A stretch of DNA of 64,000 bases from Alphaproteobacteria bacterium (GTDB taxonomy: Bacteria > Pseudomonadota > Alphaproteobacteria > Caulobacterales > Caulobacteraceae): positions 1-64,000 of the forward strand of contig JANYET010000025.1 in assembly GCA_025359785.1 (NCBI GenBank), given 5' to 3'. The notes beneath the pieces are model-generated. The model saw only the letters and a program-made list of their open reading frames with translations, was not told the DNA's origin and ran no database searches. The first letter of the stretch is position 1. Every line of letters begins with the position of its first letter. Shown in pieces: positions 19,030-28,622 of the stretch. The position numbers and the translations under genes were made by a program.

Positions 19030-19959
19030 ATGATCGGAAAGGGCGCCGCCTGGGCCGAAGCGTTCCTGGAGATGATGTCGGTGGAGCGGGCGGCGGCCAA
19101 GAACACGCTTACGGCCTATGGGCGGGACCTGGCCGACGCCTCCGGGTTCCTGGCCGGACGTGGGCGCGACCTGGCCGATGCGTCCGCCGAGGACGTGGAG
19201 GCCTATTTCGCGGCGCTGGGCGCGCGCGGGCTGTCACCCGCCACGGCGTCACGGCGGCGCGCGGCGGTGCGGCAGTTCTATCGCTTCGTGATGGGCGAGA
19301 CCTGGCGGGCGGACGACCCCTCCCGACGCGTCGAGGCGCCGCGCAAAGGACGATCGTTGCCCAAGGTGCTGAGTCGCGACGAGGTGGACCGGCTGATCGC
19401 CGCCGCCGCGGCCAAGGATGGCGCGCAGGGCCTGAGGCTGGCCTGCATGGTCGAGCTGGCCTACGCGTCCGGCCTGCGGATTTCCGAACTGACGGGGCTG
19501 ACGCTGGCGGCGCTGGCGCGCGATCCCGCCTATCTCATCGTTAAGGGCAAGGGCGGCAAGGAGCGGCTGGCGCCGTTGAACAACGCGGCGCGCACGGCGG
19601 TCAGAGCCTATCTGGAGGTTCGGCCTGGGTTCCTGCCGAAGGGCGACCCAAAAGGTCCCGGGGCCAACCCCTGGCTGTTCGCCTCGCGCGGCAAGGATGG
19701 CCGCCTGACGCCGCGCCGCTTCGCCCAGTTGCTGGACGAGGCCGCCGCCGACGCCGGGATCGATCCGGCGCGGGTCAGCCCGCACGTCCTGCGCCACGCC
19801 TTCGCGACGCATCTGCTGGAGGGCGGCGCGGACCTGCGGGTGGTCCAGACCCTGCTCGGCCACGCCGATATCGGCACGACCCAGATCTATACCCACGTCG
19901 CCGGAGACCGGCTGGCCGAGGTGGTCGCCTCGAAGCACCCGCTGGCCCGCAAGCGCTGA
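19030..19959 (+). CDS. xerD: Site-specific tyrosine recombinase XerD
   Basis: Chromosome-dimer resolution recombinase that acts with XerC at dif near the terminus under FtsK control. 309 residues: SAM-like N-terminal core-binding domain (residues 10-95) and a C-terminal catalytic domain with R150 (ASGLRISELTG), the beta-hairpin Lys (VKGKGGKER), H252 and R255 (HVLRHAFATH), H278 (LLGHADI) and nucleophile Y287 (QIYTHV). The VAGDRLAEVVASKHPL tail is typical of XerD. Its setting in a housekeeping block beside accA argues against a mobile-element integrase. Confidence 0.93.
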   Translation: MIGKGAAWAEAFLEMMSVERAAAKNTLTAYGRDLADASGFLAGRGRDLADASAEDVEAYFAALGARGLSPATASRRRAAVRQFYRFVMGETWRADDPSRRVEAPRKGRSLPKVLSRDEVDRLIAAAAAKDGAQGLRLACMVELAYASGLRISELTGLTLAALARDPAYLIVKGKGGKERLAPLNNAARTAVRAYLEVRPGFLPKGDPKGPGANPWLFASRGKDGRLTPRRFAQLLDEAAADAGIDPARVSPHVLRHAFATHLLEGGADLRVVQTLLGHADIGTTQIYTHVAGDRLAEVVASKHPLARKR

Positions 19960-19961
19960 GC

Positions 19962-19988
19962 CATCCCTCCCCGAAATGGGGAGGGATG
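19962..19988. terminator. GC-rich hairpin between convergent genes (REP-like)
   Basis: An 11-bp perfect stem CATCCCTCCCC/GGGGAGGGATG with a GAAAT loop sits in the 35-base gap between xerD and the convergent glycine-zipper gene. It has no U-tract. The same CCCTCCCC...GGGGAGGG palindrome recurs near 48.9-49.0 kb, so it is both a likely bidirectional terminator and a member of a dispersed repeat family. Confidence 0.6.
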
Positions 19989-19994
19989 ACCCGG

Positions 19995-20861
19995 TTAGCC
20001 GGTGATCCGATAGCGGCCGTCGGCATCCGGGCAGACGCGGACGTAGCGGTAGTCGCGGCCGTAGCGGTCGATCGGCGCGGCCGCGAGGCGGCAGCGCATG
20101 CGGCCGTAGTCGGCGTAGCGATCGCTGCGGGCGTCGCGGGACTCCCGATAGGCGATGGTGTCGTTGTAGCTGTAGTAGGGGCCACGGTCGTCGCAGTTGT
20201 AGCGATTATACCGGTCATGCGCATTGCCGACCGAGGCGCCGATACCCAGGCCAACCACGCCGCCCAGCACCGCGCCGTCGCCGCGATGGCCACGGGCCGC
20301 GACGTTCGAGCCGAGGGCCGCGCCGGCCAGGGCGCCCAGGATGCCGCCGGCCGTGGCGGCCGAGTGGTCGTTGCGGCAGGTCACGACGGGCGGCGTCACA
20401 TAGGACGTCGGGCGGCCGTAATAGTCCGCGGCCGGGGCGTCATAGGCGCCCCAACGGGCCGTATCCCAGGCTGGCGCGGGCCCATAGACGCGGACATAGG
20501 CGCCGTAGCCGTAGCGGGCGTCGTAGTCGGCGCGGGCGCGCTCCCATTCGGCGTGGCGGCGCTCATAGGCCGACCGGGCCGACTGGTACTCGGCGCGGCT
20601 GACCTCGTAGTTGTCGCGGCGCGCGTCGTAGGCGTCCTTGCGGGCGTCATAGGCCTGCTTGCGCGCCTCATAATCCCGGCGGTCCTGCTGATACTGCTGC
20701 TGGGCGTCATAGGACGGCTGGGTCTGCTGGTACTGCGGCGCGGGCTGGGCGTACTGAGCGTCGCGCTGATAGTCATAGCCCTGGTACGACTGGGCCAGGA
20801 CCGGCGAGGCGGTCGCCAGCGCCAGGACCGAGGCCATGCCGATTCGAAGGGTGGCGTTCAT
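19995..20861 (-). CDS. Exported glycine-zipper protein with aromatic heptad repeats
   Basis: 288-residue envelope protein. TTGGAGA precedes the ATG; the signal peptide ends ASPVLAQ. Residues 25-60 are rich in Gln, Tyr and Pro. Residues 64-119 are eight consecutive seven-residue units, each starting with Tyr or Trp (YEARKQA, YDARKDA, YDARRDN ... WERARAD), predicting a long charged helix with an aromatic stripe. A glycine-zipper segment follows (AGGILGALAGAALGS and AVLGGVVGLGIGASVG), a motif of membrane-inserting or outer-membrane-associated proteins. The C-terminal domain is Tyr/Arg/Asp-rich with four Cys in the mature part. Function unknown; envelope integrity is a guess. Confidence 0.82.
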   Translation of the reverse strand: MNATLRIGMASVLALATASPVLAQSYQGYDYQRDAQYAQPAPQYQQTQPSYDAQQQYQQDRRDYEARKQAYDARKDAYDARRDNYEVSRAEYQSARSAYERRHAEWERARADYDARYGYGAYVRVYGPAPAWDTARWGAYDAPAADYYGRPTSYVTPPVVTCRNDHSAATAGGILGALAGAALGSNVAARGHRGDGAVLGGVVGLGIGASVGNAHDRYNRYNCDDRGPYYSYNDTIAYRESRDARSDRYADYGRMRCRLAAAPIDRYGRDYRYVRVCPDADGRYRITG

Positions 20862-21053
20862 GATCGTCTCCAATTTCTCTGCAGTGTCCCAGCGCTGTTC
20901 ACGCCGAGCGTCGTGCATCATCGGCCCCAACAACCCCCTGGACGCCCAGGAGGTTGCATACGGAACAGACGGCCTTCCGGCCGCGCTCTTGTGAGGCGGA
21001 GCCATCGCGCCTAATTTCCCGCCCTCTTCGACGTGAAGGACTGTGTTCCCCGA

Positions 21054-22016
21054 ATGGCTGTGCATTACCTCGAGTTCGAGCGGCCGATCGCCGACCTCGA
21101 AACCAAGATCGAGGAGCTGTCCAAGCTGTCGGAGACCGAAGGGTCCGGCGCCTTCGACGTCGAGATCGAAGCGCTGCGCACGCGAGCCCAGGATATGCGC
21201 CGCGAGGCCTATTCCAAGCTCGACGCCTGGCAGAAGACCCTGGTGGCGCGCCATCCCGACCGGCCGCACTTCGTGGACTATGCCGCCGGCCTGATCGACG
21301 AGTTCCAGGAGCTGCGCGGCGACCGCAAGTTCGCTGACGACCAGGCGATCATGGGTGGCTTGGGCCGGTTCCGGGGGCGGCCCGTGGTGGTCATGGGCAA
21401 CGAGAAGGGCCGCGACACCGTCACCCGCGTGAAGCACAATTTCGGCTACGCGCGCCCCGAGGGCTACCGCAAGGCGATCCGCCTGATGGAGATGGCCGAG
21501 CGGTTCAACCTGCCGGTGATCAGCTTCGTGGACACCACGGCGGCCTATCCGGGCATCGCCTCCGAAGAGCGCGGCGTCGCCGAGGCCATCGCGCGGTCTA
21601 CCGAAAAGAGCCTGCTGCTGGGCGTGCCGATGGTGGCGGTGGTGACCGGCGAGGGCGGTTCGGGCGGGGCGCTGGGCATCGCCTGCGGGTCCCGCGTGCT
21701 GATCCTCGAACACGCCGTCTATTCGGTGATCCCGCCGGAAGGCGCCAATTCGATCCTCTGGCGCGGCGCGCGCACGCCAGCCGAAGCGGCCAAGGCGCTG
21801 AAGATCACCGCCCAGGACCTGCTCGGCATGAAGATCGTCGATCGGATCATCCCGGAGCCGCCCGGCGGCGCCCACTCCGACCCGGAGGCCGCGATGAAGG
21901 CGGTAGGCGACGCGGTCGAGGAAGAGCTCACGGCGCTCGAGGGTCTCAGCGCCGATGAATTGCGCAAGCAGCGCGCCGCGCGCTTCTACGCCATCGGCCG
22001 CGCGGGCCTGCAGTAG
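21054..22016 (+). CDS. accA: Acetyl-CoA carboxylase carboxyltransferase subunit alpha
   Basis: Alpha subunit of the carboxyltransferase that moves the carboxyl group from biotin to acetyl-CoA, making malonyl-CoA for fatty-acid synthesis. 320 residues beginning MAVHYLEFERPI, the usual alphaproteobacterial start, with AAGGA about 12 bases upstream. The N-terminal helical segment is followed by the crotonase-fold catalytic region with PVISFVDTTAAYPGI and GEGGSGGALGIA, which supply the oxyanion-hole glycines. AccD is not in the window, which is normal. Confidence 0.95.
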   Translation: MAVHYLEFERPIADLETKIEELSKLSETEGSGAFDVEIEALRTRAQDMRREAYSKLDAWQKTLVARHPDRPHFVDYAAGLIDEFQELRGDRKFADDQAIMGGLGRFRGRPVVVMGNEKGRDTVTRVKHNFGYARPEGYRKAIRLMEMAERFNLPVISFVDTTAAYPGIASEERGVAEAIARSTEKSLLLGVPMVAVVTGEGGSGGALGIACGSRVLILEHAVYSVIPPEGANSILWRGARTPAEAAKALKITAQDLLGMKIVDRIIPEPPGGAHSDPEAAMKAVGDAVEEELTALEGLSADELRKQRAARFYAIGRAGLQ

Positions 22017-22020
22017 GCGC

Positions 22021-22047
22021 AACCTCCCGCCGTTTTGCGGGGGAGGT
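22021..22047 (+). terminator. Hairpin after accA
   Basis: ACCTCCC at 22022-22028 pairs with GGGAGGT at 22041-22047 around a GTTTT-containing loop, starting five bases after the accA stop. No U-tract follows, so termination strength is uncertain; it resembles the other CCTCCC/GGGAGG palindromes in this window. Confidence 0.45.
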
Positions 22048-22049
22048 AG

Positions 22050-24124
<2,075 letters not shown>

Positions 24125-24134
24125 GGGCGGAGGC

Positions 24135-25112
24135 TCAGTCCGCCGTCGCGGCCATGATGTCGCAGAAGGTGGTCATGTCGATGTTGCCGCCGGAGACCAC
24201 GCAGACGATCGGACCCTGACCGGCGGCGCCCGTCAGCGCGGCGGCGAGCGGCAGGCAGCCGGCGCCCTCGGCGACGATGCGGGCCTTCTCGGCCATCAGC
24301 CGCATGGCGCGCCGCGTCTGGTCGAGAGTGACGACGATCGAGCCGTCCACCAGCGGCGTCATCCGCTGGTACATGCGCGGAAAGACACTCTGGCCGCCGG
24401 CCCCATCGACGAACGAGGCCTGCCACTCCGGGAACTTCTGAGCCGACCCGGCGGCCAGCGAGCGCGACAGGGGCGCGGCCGTTTCCGGCTCGGCGGCCCA
24501 GAGCTTGATGACCGGATTGATCGCCTTCACCGCGCTGCCGACGCCGGTGATCAGGCCGCCGCCGCCGACGCCACAGATCACGGCGGCGGTGTCCGGCGCA
24601 TCCTCCAGGATCTCCAGGCCCATCGTCGCGTGGCCGGCGATGAAGTCGTCGTCGTCGAAGGGGTGGATGAAGGTCCCCTCGACGCCGGGGTAGGCGCGGT
24701 CGTCCAGCGCGTTCCAGGCGCCTTCGTAGGACACCAGCACAAGCCTCGCGCCCAGCGCCCGCATGCGGTCGAGCTTCGAGGCCGGCGCGGTCTCGATAGC
24801 CACGACCGTGCAGGGGACGCCCGCCTTGCGCGCCGCATAGGCCACGCCTTGACCAGCATTGCCGGCGCTGATCGTCCAGACGCCCTTCGCGCGGTCCGCG
24901 TCGCTCAGCATGGCCACCGCGTTGGCCGCGCCGCGCAGCTTGTAGGCGTTGATCGGCTGCAGGTTCTCCAGCTTCAAGCGGATGTCCGGAAAGCCCGCGC
25001 CGAGCTCCAGGCGGACCAGCGGGGTGCGCACGCAGGTCCCGGCGATCCGGCCGCGCGCGGCCTCGATCTCGGCCAGGGTGATGTGGCGGACGGGCGGGAC
25101 GGCGGCGGGCAT
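24135..25112 (-). CDS. Threonine/serine dehydratase-like PLP enzyme
   Basis: Fold-type II PLP enzyme that deaminates threonine or serine to a 2-oxo acid and ammonia. 325 residues from ATG 25112. The PLP lysine is in INAYKLRGAAN (about residue 53), the phosphate-binding glycine loop in CGVGGGGLITGV, and the C-terminal CVVSGGNIDM is the usual SGGN. There is no C-terminal ACT regulatory domain, so it is a catabolic type rather than IlvA. It sits between the epoxide hydrolase (17 bases upstream) and threonine aldolase (10 bases downstream). Confidence 0.87.
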   Translation of the reverse strand: MPAAVPPVRHITLAEIEAARGRIAGTCVRTPLVRLELGAGFPDIRLKLENLQPINAYKLRGAANAVAMLSDADRAKGVWTISAGNAGQGVAYAARKAGVPCTVVAIETAPASKLDRMRALGARLVLVSYEGAWNALDDRAYPGVEGTFIHPFDDDDFIAGHATMGLEILEDAPDTAAVICGVGGGGLITGVGSAVKAINPVIKLWAAEPETAAPLSRSLAAGSAQKFPEWQASFVDGAGGQSVFPRMYQRMTPLVDGSIVVTLDQTRRAMRLMAEKARIVAEGAGCLPLAAALTGAAGQGPIVCVVSGGNIDMTTFCDIMAATAD

Positions 25113-25128
25113 GCGCCTGTCTCTCACA

Positions 25129-26280
25129 CTAGAGGCCACGCGCCCAGTCGCGGACCTCGGCCACATAGAGGTCGGGCTCCTCCATGGCCGCGAAGTGCCC
25201 GCCGCGAGGCATGTCGGTCCAGCGGGTGATATTGTAGGCGCGCTCGGCGAACGACCTGGGCGGCGCCTGATAGAGCGGCTCGCCGGGGAAGTTGGCGAAC
25301 GCCGTCGGCGTCTCGCAGCGCTCGCCGGGCTCGAAGGCCAGACCGCCTTCCTCCACCAGGCCGCGGTAGTACCAGGCGCCGGTCGCGAAGCTGTCGGTTA
25401 TCACATAGATCATGATGTTGGTGAGCAGCGCGTCCTTGCCGTAGGCCTCGTCGAGGGTGTGTTTGCGCGACAGGTCCGACCAGTCGTGGAACCGCTCGAT
25501 GATCCACGCGGCCTGGCCCACCGGGTTGCCCGCGCCCATCCAGGCGATCGACTGCGGCTTGGAGACCTGCAGGCGGAAATAGGCGCCCATGATGTCCATC
25601 ATCCCGGCCTGTTTCGTCGCCCAGCCGATCTCAGCCTCGCCCTGCGGTCCGCCGTGGGGCCTAAAGCCCAGCATGTTGAGGTGAATGGCCTTGGCTTGAG
25701 CGCCGTGGTCGCGCCCGAGCCATGAGGTCACCATGGCGCCCCAGTCGCCGCCCTGGGCCAGGTAGGCCGGGTAGCCCAGGACTTCGGTCATCAAGGTGTT
25801 GAACAGCCGCGCGGTCGTGCGCTGGCCGATCGGACGCTTGGGCTTGGAGGAAAAGCCGAAGCCAGGCAGGGACGGGACCACCAGATCGAACGCGTCTTCC
25901 GGCTTGCCGCCGAACCGGCTGGGGAAGGCGAGCTTTTCGATGGCGCCCCAGAATTCATAGTGCGAGCCGGGCCAGCCGTGGGTGACGATCAGCGGCCGCT
26001 TGCCGCCGGCCTCGCCAACCACATGCAGGAAGTGCAGGTCGTAGTCCTCCACCCGGGCGGTGAACTGCGGGAACCGGTTTAGGTCGGCCACCGCGGCGCG
26101 CCAGTCGTAGGCCTTGGTCCAGTGGTCGCAGAGGCCCTGCAGATAGCCCGCGTCGCAGCCATAGGCCCATCCGTCCGGCACGTCTGGGATCGGCGGCCAG
26201 GGATAGGCGCGCACCCGGTCCAGCACGGCTGTGACCGCAGCCTCGCTCCAGCTCACCTCGAACGGTTTGATCGTGGACAT
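25129..26280 (-). CDS. Epoxide hydrolase (alpha/beta-hydrolase, EHN type)
   Basis: Hydrolyses epoxides to diols; 383 residues. An N-terminal epoxide-hydrolase cap (IKPFEVSWSEAAVTAVLDRV, then WAYGCDAGYLQGLCDHW) precedes the alpha/beta-hydrolase core. HGWPGSHYEFW carries the oxyanion hole, the Asp nucleophile is in QGGDWGAM, and the catalytic His is in PRGGHFAAMEEPD near the C-terminus. It leads a probable three-gene operon with threonine dehydratase and threonine aldolase; the metabolic link is not evident. Bacterial members act on limonene-type or xenobiotic epoxides; the substrate here is unknown. Confidence 0.87.
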   Translation of the reverse strand: MSTIKPFEVSWSEAAVTAVLDRVRAYPWPPIPDVPDGWAYGCDAGYLQGLCDHWTKAYDWRAAVADLNRFPQFTARVEDYDLHFLHVVGEAGGKRPLIVTHGWPGSHYEFWGAIEKLAFPSRFGGKPEDAFDLVVPSLPGFGFSSKPKRPIGQRTTARLFNTLMTEVLGYPAYLAQGGDWGAMVTSWLGRDHGAQAKAIHLNMLGFRPHGGPQGEAEIGWATKQAGMMDIMGAYFRLQVSKPQSIAWMGAGNPVGQAAWIIERFHDWSDLSRKHTLDEAYGKDALLTNIMIYVITDSFATGAWYYRGLVEEGGLAFEPGERCETPTAFANFPGEPLYQAPPRSFAERAYNITRWTDMPRGGHFAAMEEPDLYVAEVRDWARGL

Positions 26281-26364
26281 CGGGCGCCTCCTGGACGTGG
26301 GGATGCTTCGGGCAGGCGGAGCGACCCGTCAAGCCGGAGGCGATGGCCAGCCGCCGCCGCGGCG

Positions 26365-27108
26365 TCAGGCGGTTTCAGCCGAAATGGCGTCGTCTTCCGG
26401 GATGGGGCGCAGGAGGTAGGGCGTTTGCAAATCCAGAAGGACATGCAGAACAATGCTGGCGATCAGGCTCCCGGTGAGAAGGAACACGAGGCCCAGGGCG
26501 AGACCGCCGAGCATCGATGTCAGCACGCCCTTGCGGCCTTGATAGTTGTGCGCCACCCCGAAGATCAACGACGACACCGCAAGCGCGGCGCCGAGCGGCA
26601 TGCCGACCTCCCCCTCGTGCAGGAAGCGGATCAGAAAGCCCCTGAAAAGCACCTCCTCGCAGACCCCGGCGGTAAGGCTCAACGGGATCCAGGCCGCGCG
26701 TTCGATCGTGGTGTTCGGAAGCAGGCCCGGAATATCTGAAAAGCCGCGCCGCATCGCGGCGGCATAGGCTCGCTGCCAGCGCGGGCCGCGCAGGCTTTGG
26801 ATGAGCGGCAGGAAGCCGAGGGTCAGATAGACTCCCACGGCAAGGCTGAGCAGGGGGCTGGAAATCGCCGGCGCCCACAGCCAAGTCGCGCCCGCGGCCG
26901 GGCTTTTGAACACCTCCCACGACCCCTCGATGCAGACCGCGGCGATTGCCAAGGACCACAAGAGGACGACGTTGGCGCCATATACGATGAGCTTGCGCGA
27001 CGTCGCAGGCTCGGAGCGGTAAATCCGCCGCTCGAAAGGGCCGGTGAGAGGGATTCCAAGGGCGAGGAAGCCCACCAAGATTTCGGCGGCGAGGGCTGGA
27101 TTGGACAT
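26365..27108 (-). CDS. CPBP family intramembrane metalloprotease
   Basis: Membrane-embedded Abi/CAAX-protease-like protein, 247 residues, with about six or seven hydrophobic segments. The diagnostic glutamate pair is in VCEEVLFRGFLIRF (EE-x3-R), followed by the second motif FGVAHNYQG and the third His in SIVLHVLLD. CPBP members cleave prenylated or leader peptides or serve as immunity proteins. GGAGA precedes the start. It is divergent from a TetR regulator, and a perfect 14-bp inverted repeat lies 10 bases upstream of its ATG, so it is very likely controlled by that regulator. Confidence 0.88.
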   Translation of the reverse strand: MSNPALAAEILVGFLALGIPLTGPFERRIYRSEPATSRKLIVYGANVVLLWSLAIAAVCIEGSWEVFKSPAAGATWLWAPAISSPLLSLAVGVYLTLGFLPLIQSLRGPRWQRAYAAAMRRGFSDIPGLLPNTTIERAAWIPLSLTAGVCEEVLFRGFLIRFLHEGEVGMPLGAALAVSSLIFGVAHNYQGRKGVLTSMLGGLALGLVFLLTGSLIASIVLHVLLDLQTPYLLRPIPEDDAISAETA

Positions 27109-27117
27109 AAGGGATCT

Positions 27118-27153
27118 CCAATATGTGAATGCAAATGGTCATTCACATATTGG
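27118..27153. promoter_or_regulatory. Perfect 14-bp inverted repeat, probable TetR operator
   Basis: CCAATATGTGAATG at 27118-27131 and its exact complement CATTCACATATTGG at 27140-27153, with an 8-base spacer. It starts 10 bases upstream of the CPBP start codon and about 76 bases from the divergent TetR gene. Position and symmetry fit a dimeric or paired-dimer repressor site controlling the CPBP gene and perhaps the regulator itself. Confidence 0.75.
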
Positions 27154-27228
27154 CCCGCTATTGGCAAGGCCAGCGCCGGCTTGGTCGCTGTATTGTGTGG
27201 CCGGTCGATTCCCGGGAGGAATTCGTAG

Positions 27229-27873
27229 GTGATGGATTCAGGTTCAAGAGCCCCGCAGCAGGCGCGTAGCCGGCAGACGATGGCGCGGCTCCTGGCGGCG
27301 ACCCTCGAGGTGATCGAAGCGAAGGGACTTGCCGGCGTCACGGTTCCCGAGATCGCGGCGGTGGCAGGGCTCTCCACGGGCAGTGTGTATCGGCGGTTCA
27401 CTGACAAGGACGCCCTCATCCGGGGGGCTTTTCTTCAGCTGTTGGAGGCATCGCAGGCGGCGAACGAGGCGAACCTTCCGCCGAATCGGTTTCAGGGACT
27501 GAGCCTGGACGCCGCGCTGCAGGCTCTGAGCTACGCCCTGGTCGCGCAGTACCGCGGGCGCACAGGCCTGCTCAAGGCGCTCGACCAGTTTCTCGAAATC
27601 CAGACCGATGAGGTCTTCCAGCAGCGGGCGATGGACCTGGTCGAGGCCAATATGCGTCGCTTGATTGAGACCCTTCTGCCTTTCCGAAACAGAGTCGCGG
27701 CCCCAGATCCCGAACGGGCGATCACCTACGCCCTGCTCAGCGCCACCACCCTGATCGAGGTGCACAAGCTGCACGTCCCGCTCCTTTGGCGGCGCATGCT
27801 ACCGCTGGACGACGACGCCCTGGCCGCGGAGACGGCGCGAACGATGGCGGCCTATCTTGCCTCCAGCCGTTGA
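27229..27873 (+). CDS. TetR/AcrR family transcriptional regulator
   Basis: 214-residue repressor. N-terminal HTH: ATLEVIEAKGLAGVTVPEIAAVAGLSTGSVYRRFTDKDALI, with the recognition helix GLSTGSVYRRF at about residues 47-57. The rest is the variable ligand-binding helical domain (TetR_C), holding an Arg/Leu-rich FLEIQTDEVFQQRAMDLVE stretch. The start is GTG 27229 or the adjacent ATG 27232, with GGGAGGA upstream. Divergent from the CPBP protease gene and the obvious owner of the palindrome between them. Ligand unknown. Confidence 0.88.
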   Translation: MMDSGSRAPQQARSRQTMARLLAATLEVIEAKGLAGVTVPEIAAVAGLSTGSVYRRFTDKDALIRGAFLQLLEASQAANEANLPPNRFQGLSLDAALQALSYALVAQYRGRTGLLKALDQFLEIQTDEVFQQRAMDLVEANMRRLIETLLPFRNRVAAPDPERAITYALLSATTLIEVHKLHVPLLWRRMLPLDDDALAAETARTMAAYLASSR

Positions 27874-27915
27874 ACCCGTCCGTCGCTTCGCCCACCAGCA
27901 ACGCACTGAACCGCT

Positions 27916-28536
27916 TCACACTTGTCTGTGCGCGTCCCGGTCCCGCGGAAGAGCTCCGCGCATCAGCGCGCTGTCGAATCCGCGGCAGATCCGGTGCGCG
28001 CCGCCGGGCGGCAGCATGCCCGAAAGCTCCAGGATCACCGCGCCGTGGATCGCGGCCCAGTTCATCAGTCCGATCTGCAGGGCGTCGCCGTCCACCAGGC
28101 CCTCGGCCATGGCGTCCTCAATGTAGCCGGTCATGGTCTTCTGCGCCCGCTGGCCGGCCGCGACCAGCTCCGGGTACTTCTCGATATGCGGCTGATTGGA
28201 ATCGAACATCAGCTTGTAGGCGTGCGGATGCTCCAGACCGAAGTTCACATAGGCCTCGCCCACCGCGGCGCCCCGCGCGCGGGCTCCGCTGACGCTGTCG
28301 CGCGCCTTTTCGAGCGCCTCGGCGAAGCGGTTGAAGGCGCTCACCCGCACGGCGGCCAGGATGTCGTCCTTGTCCTCGAAATAGCGATAGGGGGTCATCG
28401 GCGACACCCCCAGATCGGCCGCCAGCTGGCGCATGGTCACCGCATCCGGGCCGCGCTCGGCGAACAGCCGCTCGGCGGCCTCGCAGAGGCGGTCGCGGAA
28501 GTCGGCGACATCGGTTTCGGAGAGGACGCGGGGCAT
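27916..28536 (-). CDS. TetR/AcrR family regulator, WHG-type C-terminus
   Basis: 206-residue repressor from ATG 28536. HTH with AAERLFAERGPDAVTMRQLA and the recognition helix GVSPMTPYRYFEDKDDI. The C-terminal domain (HPHAYKLMFD ... MNWAAIHGAVILELSG) is of the WHG type, whose hallmark Trp/His/Gly are seen in W-A-A-I-H-G. Divergent from the carotenoid oxygenase with an 86-base gap containing a TTTAC-N3-GTAA-like dyad, so it probably represses that gene. An in-frame GTG six codons upstream is an alternative start. Confidence 0.87.
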   Translation of the reverse strand: MPRVLSETDVADFRDRLCEAAERLFAERGPDAVTMRQLAADLGVSPMTPYRYFEDKDDILAAVRVSAFNRFAEALEKARDSVSGARARGAAVGEAYVNFGLEHPHAYKLMFDSNQPHIEKYPELVAAGQRAQKTMTGYIEDAMAEGLVDGDALQIGLMNWAAIHGAVILELSGMLPPGGAHRICRGFDSALMRGALPRDRDAHRQV

Positions 28537-28587
28537 GGTCGGGGAAACTTGCACGAAAACGCTTGTCGGACGCCACGTTTTCCTGCT

Positions 28588-28607
28588 TAAATTTACATCG
28601 TAAGTTT
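28588..28607. promoter_or_regulatory. Dyad between TetR gene and carotenoid oxygenase
   Basis: TTAC-ATC-GTAA core at 28593-28603 flanked by AAA on the left and TTT on the right gives an imperfect palindrome. It lies about 16-35 bases before the oxygenase ATG, where it would cover a promoter or transcription start. TTTAC...GTAA forms are common TetR operators. Putative. Confidence 0.4.
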
Positions 28608-28622
28608 CAAGGGAGACGAGCC

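Noticed and set aside
19030..19959. Tyrosine recombinase as the integrase of a genomic island
   Set aside because: Residues and context (between an exported protein and accA) fit chromosomal XerD, and no attachment repeats flank it.
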